Source of the DNA: Granulicella aggregans
GTDB taxonomy: Bacteria; Acidobacteriota; Terriglobia; Terriglobales; Acidobacteriaceae
Assembly (NCBI RefSeq): GCF_025685565.1
Contig: NZ_JAGSYE010000002.1
Coordinates: forward strand, 1,116,001-1,180,000
Direction of reading: 5' to 3'
Length of the DNA: 64,000 nucleotides
Part shown: positions 46,979 to 58,645 of the stretch, piece after piece
Position numbering within the stretch: the stretch's first letter is position 1
Layout: each line of letters begins with the position of its first letter
Program-made: the position numbers and the translations under genes
Notes under the pieces: model-generated
Seen by the model: the letters and a program-made list of their open reading frames with translations, nothing else
Database searches by the model: none
What the model was told of the DNA's origin: nothing

Positions 46979-47884
46979 TCAGCCCGACCGCTTGGATTTC
47001 TTCTTGGTGAGCGCCTCAAACCCGGCGATCACGTCGAAGAGCTCCTCATCGATGCCTTCCTGCCGGAGTCGGTGAAACTTGCGATTGAGATCGTCAAGCA
47101 TGCCATCGATGTTCTTTTCGGCACGTTGCATCGACGCCAAGCGACTTGCATTTTCGCTTGCCAGGGACTCCGCGCAGGCCTGAAATAACAGCACAAACAA
47201 GTAGTCCTGAATAAATGCCGTTAGCGCTGACGGTATGTCGTCAATTACCTGCGGAGGTATCTTTGTCGGCCATGGCGTTGCTCTTAACGTCTTTTGCCAT
47301 GATTCATCTAGAGGAAGCAGACGTTTGCTGACAGGCTCATACGAGGAGCTCAGCTTCGGATGGTTGTGGAAGACCTGAATCTCCCATACCTCACCTCGCT
47401 CACGGGCCGATTGAATCTCGAGGAGAATCTGCCCGACGAGTGGTGTGATCGCATCGAGAGAACCTGGCACTTCCATTTCTTTGATCGGACTCTGAGTGCT
47501 ATCTGCCAGCAATGCTTTCAGGCGCTCGCCGACCGCCCAGATCTGAGTCACTTTCCCTGGGAGGGCTCGCAACGACTGCAGACTGAACTCCACGATCACT
47601 TCATTGAAGCTTCCGACAAGACCCTGATCCGAACCGAAGATCACAGCACCGATCTGCTGTGCACGCCGCGGCTTGATTTCACCGGCGGATGGGTTCTGTG
47701 CCTCTCCGTGCAGGCACGCGATCATTCCAAGTTCGATTGTCTTCAGATAGTCGTCAAGAGCTTCGTCCGCCCTCTCGTATTGCCCGATGCTCGAAGCGGC
47801 GAGAGCCTTCATCGCCCGCACGACCCCGCCAAGGTTCCGCGCTCCATTGATCTTTCGGCCCAGTTGTTCGGTGGAACCGCTCAT
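46979..47884 (-). CDS. atpG: N-ATPase subunit gamma
   Basis: A 301-residue central stalk subunit, last gene of the N-ATPase operon. The N-terminal helix reads [20 protein letters not shown] followed by [14 protein letters not shown], and the C-terminal helix reads [20 protein letters not shown] with [20 protein letters not shown]. Together they form the gamma coiled-coil. Compared with housekeeping gamma subunits the sequence is divergent (the usual MKMVAA region is MKALAAS), as expected for the alternate N-type. The ATG overlaps the alpha-subunit stop. Confidence 0.92.
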   Translation of the reverse strand: MSGSTEQLGRKINGARNLGGVVRAMKALAASSIGQYERADEALDDYLKTIELGMIACLHGEAQNPSAGEIKPRRAQQIGAVIFGSDQGLVGSFNEVIVEFSLQSLRALPGKVTQIWAVGERLKALLADSTQSPIKEMEVPGSLDAITPLVGQILLEIQSARERGEVWEIQVFHNHPKLSSSYEPVSKRLLPLDESWQKTLRATPWPTKIPPQVIDDIPSALTAFIQDYLFVLLFQACAESLASENASRLASMQRAEKNIDGMLDDLNRKFHRLRQEGIDEELFDVIAGFEALTKKKSKRSG

Positions 47885-49446
47885 GCGCCACCCTTCGGCG
47901 GCGGCCCTGCGTCTTTCTTAGGCTGCAAGCTGAAAAGCGCCGCTGTCGCCAGGTCAATGATGGCCTTATGGTCACCATCGCTCAGCTTGTCCTCGGACAG
48001 AAGTCGCGTGGCAATATCTTTCGGTAAAGTTGAGAGTGCCTTCTGAAGAGCGACTTCTCCGTCCGGTACCTTGTCTAGAGGCACCTGATCGAACAGGCCA
48101 GCCTGCAGGGCAATCAGAACGACGATCTGCTCAGCAACAGGAACGGGCTTCGATTCCGGCTGCTTCAGGCAAGCTCGTATTCGCTGACCATGATCGATGG
48201 TCTTGCGTGTCGCTTCGTCGAGGTGGGTGCCAAATTTTGCGAAGGTCTCAAGCTCTTCGAACTGCGAGTAGGCAAGTTTCAGATCCTTCGCAACGGCCCG
48301 GTAAGCGGGCTTTTGCGCCTGGCTGCCCACTCGCGAGACAGACTGCGCGACGTCCACGGCAGGAAGCACGCCGAGTTCGAACAGCGTAGGAGACAGGTAC
48401 ACCTGTCCATCGGTAATCGAAATCAGGTTGGTTGGGATGTAAGCGGAGATGTCTTGCGCGTCGGTCTCGATGATCGGAAGAGCGGTCAACGAGCCGCCGC
48501 CGAGCTCCTTGATCAAATGGGTGGATCGCTCCAGCATGCGGGAATGGATATAGAAGATGTCGCCGGGGTAAGCCTCTCGACCGGGCGGCCTGCGAAGGAG
48601 CAGTGAGAGTTCGCGGTAAGCTTGTGCGTGCTGTGTGAGATCGTCATAGACGATCAATACGTCGCGACCTTGCTCCATGAAGTACTCAGCGATACTGGTC
48701 GCCGCGTAGGGAGTAACGTAAACCAACCCCGGAGCGTCGTTGCCTTCCGCCACTATGACGACCGTGTACTCCATCGCGCCTTTCTCCTGTAGATTGGCGA
48801 CGACCTTGGCTACGGAGGACGCTCGCTGCCCAATGGCGCAATAGACGCAGATCACATTCTGCCCGCGCTGATTGAGAATGGTGTCAATCGCAATCGCGGT
48901 CTTGCCCGTCTGACGGTCCCCCAGAATGAGTTCTCGCTGGCCTCGACCGATTGGAATCATTGCATCCACGACCTTCAATCCCGTTTGAAGGGGAACGCTG
49001 ACCGCTGCGCGGTCCATGATCGCCGGCGCTGGCCGTTCCACTGGTAAGCGGTGCTCGGTGATCACTGGGGGCTTCCCATCAATGGGCCTGCCCAACGCAT
49101 CGATGACACGGCCCAGCAAGGTAGTGCCCACGCCAATGTCCATCACACGCCCGGTTCGCCGCACTTCGTCGCCGACATGAAGGTCCTGATATTCGCAGAG
49201 CAGGATGAGACCGACCTCATCTTCATCCACATTGAAGGCCATTCCCAGGCGATCGCCGGAGAATCTTACCAACTCCTCATTGCCAAGATTCGGCAGACCG
49301 GAGATCGTAGCCATCCCGGTAGAAAGACTGGTTATGATCCCAATCTCCTCTGTTTGCAGCTTTGGGGCGTAGCTGGCGCACGCATCCCGGAGTCCGTCGA
49401 ACGCGCTATCGACCGCCGTCATCAAAGCTCCGGCTGGCTCGCTCAT
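47881..49446 (-). CDS. atpA: N-ATPase subunit alpha
   Basis: A 521-residue F1 alpha subunit. The nucleotide-binding P-loop GDRQTGKT is at residues 176-183, and the chain also carries [52 protein letters not shown] and [20 protein letters not shown]. The conserved arginine region of the catalytic interface is [10 protein letters not shown]. The C-terminus has a divergent Lys/Pro-rich tail. It overlaps both atpF and atpG by four bases. In N-type enzymes alpha and beta form the hexamer that couples ATP to Na+ or H+ movement, often working as an ATP-driven pump. Confidence 0.95.
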   Translation of the reverse strand: MSEPAGALMTAVDSAFDGLRDACASYAPKLQTEEIGIITSLSTGMATISGLPNLGNEELVRFSGDRLGMAFNVDEDEVGLILLCEYQDLHVGDEVRRTGRVMDIGVGTTLLGRVIDALGRPIDGKPPVITEHRLPVERPAPAIMDRAAVSVPLQTGLKVVDAMIPIGRGQRELILGDRQTGKTAIAIDTILNQRGQNVICVYCAIGQRASSVAKVVANLQEKGAMEYTVVIVAEGNDAPGLVYVTPYAATSIAEYFMEQGRDVLIVYDDLTQHAQAYRELSLLLRRPPGREAYPGDIFYIHSRMLERSTHLIKELGGGSLTALPIIETDAQDISAYIPTNLISITDGQVYLSPTLFELGVLPAVDVAQSVSRVGSQAQKPAYRAVAKDLKLAYSQFEELETFAKFGTHLDEATRKTIDHGQRIRACLKQPESKPVPVAEQIVVLIALQAGLFDQVPLDKVPDGEVALQKALSTLPKDIATRLLSEDKLSDGDHKAIIDLATAALFSLQPKKDAGPPPKGGA

Positions 49447-50243
49447 TTGGCCTCGGCGGCGGGTGCAGCTGCAGGCTCGGGCTTCGTCTCTTGCGTTACC
49501 ATCGCGGCAACACTTTGATCGAACGAATCGAGGTAACTAGAGATGCTCCATGACAGTTTCTGCCCCGGCGCGGTGAGTTCGATTCCACTGACCGCGTTCG
49601 CATCCGTTTCATAACGAACTCGAATCACTGCGGAGAAGGTCTCATTCAGCGCGTTCTGGATCGCGGTCTTCTGCTCATCGGGAAGAGTGAACGCGCTGCG
49701 GAGAGGAGAAGCCTCGGGTGAAGATTTGAGCGCGGCACCCATCTCATATTTATCCTTGGCATTCATCTCCCCCAATCGGCGAGTGAAGACTTCTCCGATC
49801 CGCTCCTCCAACGTGACCGAGGCGAGATCGGTCAAAGTCTTTCTGGTGATCGCGAATACCTGGTCCTGCGCCATCCGTCTGATTGCGGCGGCTTGGTGTG
49901 CCTGGTCGTCTTTGAGCGCGGCGGCTTCAGAGGCGCGGAGGCCATCGGCCTGCTTTTGTGCTGCGTCGATAATACGATCGTGCTCTGTCTTGGCGTCCGC
50001 CTCGGCCTTGGCCTTCATCGCATCTCGTTGCTCATCGAAGCTCTTGTTCTTCGCTTCAAAATCTGCCTGCTGCTTCTGAGCACTCGCCACCTTCGCTTCG
50101 GCGTCAGCCAATTTTGACGCGATACCCTTTTCGCGAGTGTCGATCGCATTCAAGATCGGTTTATATAGGAAGTGCTTTAACAGCCAGACAAGGATCAGGA
50201 AGTTGACCATCTGGGCGATAACGGTGAACCAGTCGATGAGCAT
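49443..50243 (-). CDS. atpF: N-ATPase subunit b with delta-like C-terminal part
   Basis: A 266-residue stator protein, about 100 residues longer than ordinary b. It has one N-terminal membrane helix ([20 protein letters not shown]), a long Ala/Lys/Glu coiled-coil to about residue 150, then a globular part. Residues about 180-245 ([51 protein letters not shown]) resemble the C-terminal domain of the delta subunit, in which a strand-turn-strand and a short helix meet the b dimer. The operon has no separate delta gene, so this fusion may replace it. Three bases separate it from atpE. Confidence 0.88.
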   Translation of the reverse strand: MLIDWFTVIAQMVNFLILVWLLKHFLYKPILNAIDTREKGIASKLADAEAKVASAQKQQADFEAKNKSFDEQRDAMKAKAEADAKTEHDRIIDAAQKQADGLRASEAAALKDDQAHQAAAIRRMAQDQVFAITRKTLTDLASVTLEERIGEVFTRRLGEMNAKDKYEMGAALKSSPEASPLRSAFTLPDEQKTAIQNALNETFSAVIRVRYETDANAVSGIELTAPGQKLSWSISSYLDSFDQSVAAMVTQETKPEPAAAPAAEAK

Positions 50244-50246
50244 AGG

Positions 50247-50531
50247 TCATTTACCCGCGACAGCGTGAGCGATGATGTACTTCCAGAATGGGTTCGCGAA
50301 GATCAGGATCATAGAAACGACAAAGCAGTAGATTGCCAGGGATTCAATCATCGCCAACCCCACAAAGAGCGTTCTCGTGATGGTGGCCGAAGCGTCCGGC
50401 TGCTGCGCAAGAGAAGTCAGGGCCGTCGCGACTGACTTTCCTTCACCCAGCGCTGGGGCGAGACAGCCGATACCAATGGTCATACCGGCTGTAACAATCG
50501 ATGCAATTGCAATTGCGGTTGTGCTGTCCAT
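50247..50531 (-). CDS. atpE: N-ATPase subunit c (rotor ring)
   Basis: A 94-residue two-helix proteolipid from ATG 50531, with GAGGAG upstream. Helix 1 has the N-type PALGEG with Glu30, the loop carries QQPDASATITRTLF, and helix 2 has the ion site ESLAIY (Glu63, Ser64, Tyr68). In Na+-coupled rings the pattern is E-S-T-x-x-Y together with a second acidic or Gln residue in helix 1. Glu, Ser and Tyr are present here; the Thr is Leu65. Two glutamates per subunit are a feature of N-ATPases. Na+ coupling is likely but not certain. Confidence 0.93.
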   Translation of the reverse strand: MDSTTAIAIASIVTAGMTIGIGCLAPALGEGKSVATALTSLAQQPDASATITRTLFVGLAMIESLAIYCFVVSMILIFANPFWKYIIAHAVAGK

Positions 50532-50553
50532 AAAACTCCTCGATAACTCTTTC

Positions 50554-51261
50554 TCAGGATGCTGCTTTCGGTGAAGGTACGGGGACGCTTTGCGGCTTTG
50601 GAACCAACGTGGCAGCCGCAATGTAAACGCCGGCGAGAATCGTGAAAATATAGGCCTGAACCATTCCCGTGAGCAGTCCCAACGCGGTCATGACGATGGG
50701 AAAAAGGAAAGGCGTGATCGTTAGCAGGATGCCGACGATCATGACGCCGCTCATCATGTTGCCGAATAGACGCACCGCTAAAGCCAGAGTGCGCGATAGC
50801 TCGCTGATGATATTGAACGGCAGCATGATGATGGTCGGCTGTGTATACGTCTTCAAATAGCCGCCGACTCCCTGTTCCCTTATGCCATAGAGCGGCACTG
50901 CGATGAAGACACAAAGCGCCAGCGCCGCAGTGGTTGAGAGAGACTCCGTCGGTGGTTTGTAACCGGGAATGATAATGCAGAGCGCGCACGTTGCTACGAA
51001 GAGGAACAGGGTTCCAAGGAAGGCCAGGTACCTTCGCGGCTCGGCCAGACCAACATCTTTGATCTGTGCTTCCAGCGTCGTGATGATGATCTCGAGCGCG
51101 CCCTGCCATCGAGAGATCTTTCCCTCCGTAACAAGTCGGCGCGTGAGGAGGGTCGCACCGAGCGCCATCACCAACATCATGGCCCATGTCGTCACGATGG
51201 TTTGGTTTAGTTTGAGAAATCCATGCTGCCAAAAGATCAACTGATCGGAGGTGAGATTCAT
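50554..51261 (-). CDS. atpB: N-ATPase subunit a
   Basis: A 235-residue membrane stator subunit with about five helices. The essential arginine is in LALAVRLFGNMMSG (Arg164), and the chain also has the loop YGIREQGVGGYLKTYTQP, the fourth-helix PFNIISELSRTLA and the last-helix VQAYIFTILAGVYIAAAT. N-type a subunits are shorter than the bacterial housekeeping form, consistent with this one. Its start overlaps atpR by four bases, and 22 bases separate it from atpE. Confidence 0.95.
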   Translation of the reverse strand: MNLTSDQLIFWQHGFLKLNQTIVTTWAMMLVMALGATLLTRRLVTEGKISRWQGALEIIITTLEAQIKDVGLAEPRRYLAFLGTLFLFVATCALCIIIPGYKPPTESLSTTAALALCVFIAVPLYGIREQGVGGYLKTYTQPTIIMLPFNIISELSRTLALAVRLFGNMMSGVMIVGILLTITPFLFPIVMTALGLLTGMVQAYIFTILAGVYIAAATLVPKPQSVPVPSPKAAS

Positions 51262-51566
51262 TGCACCTCTCCAGAAGCTACGAGCGCTTGCGCTGGTGGC
51301 AAAAAAGTCACGCCTCTTGTAACGAGCAAGCGGGCAAGAATAAATCCGACGAGGCCGCCAGCCAGATTGCGCCAGTCACCGCCGCTCAGAAAGTAGAAAC
51401 CGCCCAGGACCACCAGCGTTCGAAGAAGCATGCTGCCGAGAAAGATCACGGCCGGTTGCGCGGAAGCCACTCCTCTTCGCACCGTCCACCACAATCCGAT
51501 GAAAAAGACTGCTCCTAGAGCAAGACCGCCCAGCGTGGCACCCCCAACCTTCAATACTTCACTCAT
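51258..51566 (-). CDS. atpR: N-ATPase subunit AtpR
   Basis: A 102-residue protein with three predicted membrane helices: VGGATLGGLALGAVFFIGLW, FLGSMLLRTLVVLGGFYFLS and WRNLAGGLVGFILARLLVTR. Intramembrane arginines (WWTVRRG, LLRT, ILARLL) are the hallmark of AtpR, thought to interact with the acidic residues of the c ring. It occurs only in N-type ATPase operons, so it is the diagnostic gene here. It overlaps atpB and atpQ by a few bases. Confidence 0.93.
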   Translation of the reverse strand: MSEVLKVGGATLGGLALGAVFFIGLWWTVRRGVASAQPAVIFLGSMLLRTLVVLGGFYFLSGGDWRNLAGGLVGFILARLLVTRGVTFLPPAQALVASGEVQ

Positions 51567-51862
51567 GCTTATCCTCCTCGCTCATAACCGCGTCTTGTTG
51601 CGCAACCCAGTGCCAAGCGTTGAAGCAGCCAAGGATCAGGCCGACGAAGAGGAACGTAAGCGTCCAGGAGAACTTTTGCGGATGCCGCGCATCCAGCCAG
51701 ACGCCGAGCACCGCCCCCAATACTGTCGGGACTGCGACGGACCAGCCGATGAGTCCGGTCATGCCCAGACCGAACCAGACACCCTGGTCTCCCGCGCGCA
51801 ACGCGCGCTGCTTTCTCGCTGCATTCGCACCGATGCGGGCGGCAAAGGCATCTTCTTCGGGC

Positions 51863-51873
<11 letters not shown>
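51559..51873 (-). CDS. atpQ: N-ATPase AtpQ/AtpI-like assembly protein
   Basis: A 104-residue protein from ATG 51873; the frame open to 51888 adds five residues. A charged N-terminus (MSDKPEEDAFAARIGANAAR) precedes two helices, GLGMTGLIGWSVAVPTVLGA and WTLTFLFVGLILGCFNAWHW, as in the AtpI/AtpZ family, with GVWLDARHP between them. In F-type operons AtpI helps assemble the c ring or transports Mg2+. It overlaps both the epsilon gene (11 bases) and atpR. Confidence 0.88.
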
Positions 51874-54011
<2,138 letters not shown>

Positions 54012-54473
54012 ATGGCTCACATAAAGATTTTGACCCTCTCGGCTCTCTGCGTCAGTTTGATCGCTCCTCTGACGGCAGCGCCCGCCCAGATTGCCATTGG
54101 CATTGGCGTGGAACCTGGATGCCCCTACGGATACTACGACTACTCTCCCTACGATTGCTCCCCATACGGCTACTATGGACCTGATTGGTTCAATGGCGGT
54201 TTATTCATTGGAGCAGGGCCGTGGTTCCATGGCCACCGGGGCTTCTACGGTCACGTCGATAATCGCTTCGATCCGCGGCACGGATATGCTGGCCCTATGC
54301 CTGGCCACGGGGATCGGCCTTTCAATCATTTCCAACCCAACGAAGCACGCGATGGACAAGGGCATGTCGGCGAGGCCGGCCATAGCGGCGCTGGCGAACA
54401 TCGAGCTGGCTCTCAGGGACGCGGCGGTGGCAATCACGGCGGTGGCAATCATGGCGGCGGTCACGGCCATTAG
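54012..54473 (+). CDS. Secreted Gly/His/Tyr-rich protein
   Basis: A 153-residue protein with AGGAGA upstream and a signal peptide ending near TAAPAQ. The mature part has a Tyr/Pro/Cys-rich region (GCPYGYYDYSPYDCSPYGYY), then PDWFNGGLFIGAGPWFHGHR, a motif common in small exported proteins of Acidobacteria and Proteobacteria. It ends in a Gly/His-rich tail with repeats of GGGNHGGGNHGGGHGH. The His-rich tail could bind metals, but the function is unknown. It is transcribed divergently from the N-ATPase operon. Confidence 0.75.
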   Translation: MAHIKILTLSALCVSLIAPLTAAPAQIAIGIGVEPGCPYGYYDYSPYDCSPYGYYGPDWFNGGLFIGAGPWFHGHRGFYGHVDNRFDPRHGYAGPMPGHGDRPFNHFQPNEARDGQGHVGEAGHSGAGEHRAGSQGRGGGNHGGGNHGGGHGH

Positions 54474-54511
54474 CCATTTCGGCCCCCTTCCTCTACAGAA
54501 AGCAATGAGAA

Positions 54512-54548
54512 GAGAGGCTGGCATCGACTGAGTCGATGCCAGCCTCTC
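54512..54548. terminator. Strong bidirectional terminator hairpin
   Basis: Bases 54512-54529 are the exact reverse complement of 54531-54548: 18 paired bases with a nominal one-base centre, so the real loop opens to about five bases. It lies between convergent genes, 39 bases after the secreted protein and 30 before the end of the minus-strand gene. Confidence 0.8.
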
Positions 54549-54578
54549 AATCCGGCTGCTCGTTAGCATACGGCCCAA

Positions 54579-54809
54579 TCATTTCCCCGGTGGCGGGAGT
54601 AAATTCGCATCGGCCAAACGCTCTCGGTCTTTGTGGATGCGTTCAGCAAGGGCATCTTCCTCATAGACGAGTTTGATCCGCCGAGTTGCGTCGCCAAACC
54701 CCAGATGAGTTGGCTGTGCCTCGATTGCTTCTTGCTCAAATTGAGTTCTTGCGAGTTCGGAGCGATCTTTCTCAAGCTGAACTAGTAGTGGGTCTATCCT
54801 GCTTGCCAT
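54579..54809 (-). CDS. Hypothetical helical protein
   Basis: A 76-residue soluble protein from ATG 54809 (GAGGAT upstream). The composition is highly charged with long helix potential: MASRIDPLLVQLEKDRSELA, FEQEAIEAQPTHLG, LVYEEDALAERIHKDRERLA. No signal, membrane segment or known motif is seen. The regular charged pattern suggests a short coiled-coil. It is followed by a good terminator, which supports it being a real gene. Confidence 0.55.
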   Translation of the reverse strand: MASRIDPLLVQLEKDRSELARTQFEQEAIEAQPTHLGFGDATRRIKLVYEEDALAERIHKDRERLADANLLPPPGK

Positions 54810-54889
54810 ATCTATCCTCATTTCTCTCATGCATTGCCAACTTGCGAATCTGAACCACCTAACGGGCTGTCCGCGTAGAAACGTGTAGC

Positions 54890-55948
54890 TCAGCCCCAGC
54901 TCTGAACTTCTGTACCTCCGAAGATGCCACGCTTTACTTCCGGTCGTGCCATCAGGTACGGACTTACCAGCTCCGGCGCTGTTCCCTCGCTAAGTGTTTT
55001 GAGCTGCTCCTTAGTCAAAGTGAATTCAAGAGAGGCAATGTTGTCATGCAACTGCTCAAGCTTGCTGGCTCCAAGGATCAGTGACGTAACTCCTGGTTGA
55101 GCTGATGCCCAGGCAAGCGCCACCTTGGCCGTCGGAACGCCCGCGTCGTCACTCACCTTACGCAGTACATCGAGCACCCGCCAGTTCTTCTCCTTGAACT
55201 TCTGAAACGATGGCAGGTTCAGATCAAGTCTGCCTCCGTCCGAATGCACATTGCCGTCGCTGTCTCGACTATATTTTCCAGCCAAAAAACCGGCGGCAAG
55301 AGGACTCCAGGGGGTGATTCCCAGGCTAAATTCGCGTGCCATTGAGATGTACTCGTACTCGATGGCGCGCTCGGTAAGCGAGTACTCCATCTGCAAAGCG
55401 ATGGGGCCAGGGACACCTTGAACGCGTGCCATGGCGGCCATCCCTGCGGCGTACCACGCGGGAACATCTGACAACCCGAAGTAGCGAATCTTGCCGGAGC
55501 GAACGAGGTCACCCATCGACTGCAGGACCTCCTCCATTGGAGTTACCTGGTCCCAGACGTGCATCCAGAAGAGATCAACGTAGTCCGTCTTGAGGCGACG
55601 CAGCGAGCCCTCAAGAGCGCGATGGAGATTCTTTCGGCCGTTGCCCCCCGCATTGGGATTGCCCGGCTCAGCATTGAAGGAGAATTTGGTGGCTAGAACC
55701 AGCTTGTCACGAAGGTTCCGGGCAGCGATGTACCCGCCCGTCAGTTCTTCGCTTCTGCCCTTGGCGTAGACATCGGCGGTGTCGATGAAGTTTCCACCAG
55801 CATCGACGTAAGCATTGAAGATTGCTTCGGAGACATCATCGGGCGATCCCCAACGCGGTGTACCAAACGTCATTGCGCCAAGGGCAAGAGGACTGACTAC
55901 AAGACCGGAGCGTCCGAGAGTGCGAAAGTTTGTCAATGTCATAGTCAT
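54890..55948 (-). CDS. Aldo/keto reductase
   Basis: A 352-residue NADPH-dependent oxidoreductase of the YajO/Tas-like group. The catalytic tetrad is present: Asp and Tyr in NFIDTADVYAKGRSEE, Lys in LVLATKFSF and His in DLFWMHVWDQVTPMEEV. The substrate/cofactor parts LVRSGKIRYFGLSDVPAWYA, LGITPWSPLAAGFLAGKYS and VTSLILGASKLEQLHDN follow. It reduces aldehydes or ketones; the substrate is unknown. The start has no strong ribosome site, and a second in-frame Met lies two codons downstream. Confidence 0.92.
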   Translation of the reverse strand: MTMTLTNFRTLGRSGLVVSPLALGAMTFGTPRWGSPDDVSEAIFNAYVDAGGNFIDTADVYAKGRSEELTGGYIAARNLRDKLVLATKFSFNAEPGNPNAGGNGRKNLHRALEGSLRRLKTDYVDLFWMHVWDQVTPMEEVLQSMGDLVRSGKIRYFGLSDVPAWYAAGMAAMARVQGVPGPIALQMEYSLTERAIEYEYISMAREFSLGITPWSPLAAGFLAGKYSRDSDGNVHSDGGRLDLNLPSFQKFKEKNWRVLDVLRKVSDDAGVPTAKVALAWASAQPGVTSLILGASKLEQLHDNIASLEFTLTKEQLKTLSEGTAPELVSPYLMARPEVKRGIFGGTEVQSWG

Positions 55949-55977
55949 TCAGATGCGCTACGCCCCTGTGAAGGCTT

Positions 55978-57677
55978 CTACAAAGACCCTTTAGAGTTCC
56001 TGCCTTCCACTTGATTGTTGATCCCTACAGAGAGGGCGGCGGCATCGTCCACAGTCTCTGCATGACTCTTCTTGCTGGCCGCCTGCAGAAGTGCCGATAG
56101 GCTCTTGTCTTCGCTGTAAATGTCGGGGAGGAAGTACACAATGTTGTCTTCGCCCGCGAATGCCGTTGCATACACAATCAAGACTGGAATGGGGTTCACG
56201 AGGGATACCGTGGTTGTTTGCTCCCCATGCATTGCAGCTTCGACCTTCTCTTTGGACCAACCACCATTCCGCTGTAGAGCCCAAACAGCCAAGGCAGCAG
56301 GATCTTCCAGTCGAATGCATCCGTGACTGAAGTCACGACGGGTCTTTTCGAAGAGTTTCGGCAGCGGCGTGCCGTGAAGGTAGATGTCGTATCGATTCGG
56401 AAGGGAGAACTTGATCAGGCCAAGCGCATTGCGGTCGCCAGGCCGCTGCCGAATACGGAAGCCCTTTCCGGGGATACTCACTTTCTCGTAGTCATGCTTG
56501 GCCAGATAATTCGAATCGCGACGCATGGCTGGCTCCACCTCGCGGTGCTGGATGTCCTGAGGAATGTTCCAATAGAGCCGGAAGATGATGGAGGAGATCT
56601 GATTCTGAAAGACTGGCGTCTGGCGATGGTACGCTCCACCAACGATCACCTCCATCGCGAGCACAACCTTCAGGTTAGAGTCATAAGCGCGAAGTTTGAA
56701 TTCGGGGATGTTGACAACGACTGGGGGTTCAGCGAACGCCTGCGAAATCCATCGCCAACGTTCCAACGTGAGCTGCAACTGAGCCACTCGGTCCCCGATC
56801 GACACAGACAATTGCCGGTAGGTTCGGCAGTGAGAACGCCATCAGGGTTCAGTCCATGCCGATGTTGGAACGATTTGACTGCGGTGGCAGTACTCTCGTC
56901 ATAGATCAAAGATGATCCGATGATCTCGCTCTGCCTCAGGTCCCCATCCGGCACTAAGACAGCGCGTAGAGCAACTAATGCGGCATAGGAATCGCCGACG
57001 TTCACCGCCTTGCCGACCGGCTGCAGAATGATCTCAGGTTTGGATAGCATAGGTATGTAGTGCTGTAGCGCTAGCCTGGTCCGCTGATAGCCGGGCGACG
57101 GTGGCTCGAGCCAATCGAACTCTGACATAGGTGATTGGGACTGGGATACGTGCCATACAAACTTCTCAGGGTCGAATCCTTCGCAGTTTGCCAACAGATC
57201 GGCGTGCGCTTCGTGCGGATTGATCCGACCGCAATGCAAGTCCATCGTCAACCTTATGGTAGCCACGCTGACCGCAAGCTCGAAAGCAGCGGCTCGACGC
57301 AACGCCGTCGGCGAGTCGACATCTCCAGCTTCGATGGGAGCCACAAGCACGGTGTAGTCTCTAGCGTCAAGACCTCTCAGGGACACTGTCTTCAAGATCT
57401 CGAGCATTCCGCTTCCAGCAGGAGTGATCTTGCCCTAATGAACCCAGGCTGGCATGAAGCCACACGCTTCATAGAACTGCTCGGCGAGCACAGCACTTGG
57501 ATGCGTAAGCAGAGGTGCCATTTCAGAGATCGACTGGCCGAGACGGCGATCAAGCGAAGCTGGCGACGAAATCGAGTCAGGTGAGTGCGGGCAGTAATCC
57601 TTCACGCTCTCTGCGCGCGAAGCTATGCAGCAAATGCAGCTGAACACTAATGCGAAAACAATGGATCTGATCGCCAT
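55978..57677 (-). pseudogene. L,D-transpeptidase (YcbB-like) broken by one stop and one frameshift
   Basis: The gene would start at ATG 57677 (AAGGAA upstream) with a signal peptide, then SAVLAEQFYEACGFMPAWVH. A TAG stop at 57437-57435 interrupts it, after which the same frame continues GKITPAGSGMLEILKTVSLR GL-type scaffold sequence to AVKSFQHRHGLNPDGVLTAE (about 56830). There one base is missing, and the correct reading resumes in the next phase as TYRQLSVSIGDRVAQLQLTL, followed by the catalytic YkuD domain with HGTPLPKLFEKTRRDFSHGC and IRLEDP. The active-site Cys is intact in a frame (55978-56811) that could still start internally, but without signal peptide. It is probably inactive. Confidence 0.8.
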
Positions 57678-57821
57678 TCGTTCCTTAGGGTCGGTGTAGA
57701 CGCAACTTAGGCGCGCTGTAGGTTTCCTTCTGAGAGAACGACAGCACATAGGAGGTCTTAGCATTCAAGAAGTCTATCGCTGCGGGAACGAGGCTTGGCA
57801 CCACGTCCCCGCAGCAACTAT

Positions 57822-58472
57822 TCAACTGCCAATCTCTATGAGATTTGATACGCTGGAGACTCCAGGAGCGTCGTAGGCTGCATGCTCCGCGTCCTGAAGC
57901 TCGCTCCATGAGTGCACACGACCGCGTAGCGTGACTTTAGTCCCGTTTGTCTCAACCTTGATGCTGTTTGCGCTCAACTGAGCGTCGCGCTTGATAGCAT
58001 CCTCGATCTTCACCTTTACGCCGACTGCGCTGACCTTCGGAGTAAGCTGGATCTCGTTGATGACAGCTTTGACTCCCCGAAGCGAACGGACAACACGCTC
58101 AGACTCAGCCTTCTGGAACTGCCACTCGACTGTTCCCGACAGTGTGAGCCAACCGTCTGCAACCTTCACCTTCACAGACTCGGGTACTTGAAGGTTCCAC
58201 TCAAGATGGTCGCTCGCTGCGGCGGCGATTTGCTCGTCCGCACGTTCGTTTTCGAATGGGAGGTCGACCTTGATCTCGCTTGCGATTGCAGTGACGTTGC
58301 AGGCGCGAAGTGCCGCCTGCTCGGCAGCCCACTTCTGATAGAAGCTATCGACGTGGCCATCCAGCTCTACCACTCCGTTGTTGATCGACACGCCGATCTT
58401 GTCTGCATTCACACTTGGTTCCCAGCTCAGTTCCTGTTCGACATCATGCTTCAACGCTGCTGCTGTTTTCAT
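57822..58472 (-). CDS. Protein with three BON domains (OsmY-like)
   Basis: A 216-residue protein from ATG 58472, with GGAG upstream; the longer frame to 58568 is a poor leader. It has three tandem BON modules: ALKHDVEQELSWEPSVNADK with IGVSINNGVVELDGHVDSF (about 5-70), SDHLEWNLQVPESVKVKVAD with GWLTLSGTVEWQFQKAESER (80-145) and DAIKRDAQLSANSIKVETNG with TKVTLRGRVHSWSELQDAEH (150-215). There is no signal peptide, unlike OsmY, so it is predicted to be cytoplasmic. BON domains bind phospholipids or stabilise membranes under osmotic stress. It fits the stress theme of this region. Confidence 0.88.
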   Translation of the reverse strand: MKTAAALKHDVEQELSWEPSVNADKIGVSINNGVVELDGHVDSFYQKWAAEQAALRACNVTAIASEIKVDLPFENERADEQIAAAASDHLEWNLQVPESVKVKVADGWLTLSGTVEWQFQKAESERVVRSLRGVKAVINEIQLTPKVSAVGVKVKIEDAIKRDAQLSANSIKVETNGTKVTLRGRVHSWSELQDAEHAAYDAPGVSSVSNLIEIGS

Positions 58473-58645
58473 GGTGGGTCTCCTGACCTTACAGAGAGGA
58501 GCATGACAGCGCCGAGACACTCTTGGTTGAGTCGTACTGCACAGAGAAAGGGACTCGACGATGAACAACTCGAATATAACTCTGTCAGCTAGAACTCTTC
58601 GGGCGAAGGGACACTACCGAGTCAAGCCGCTAGCGCGCCAAATGT

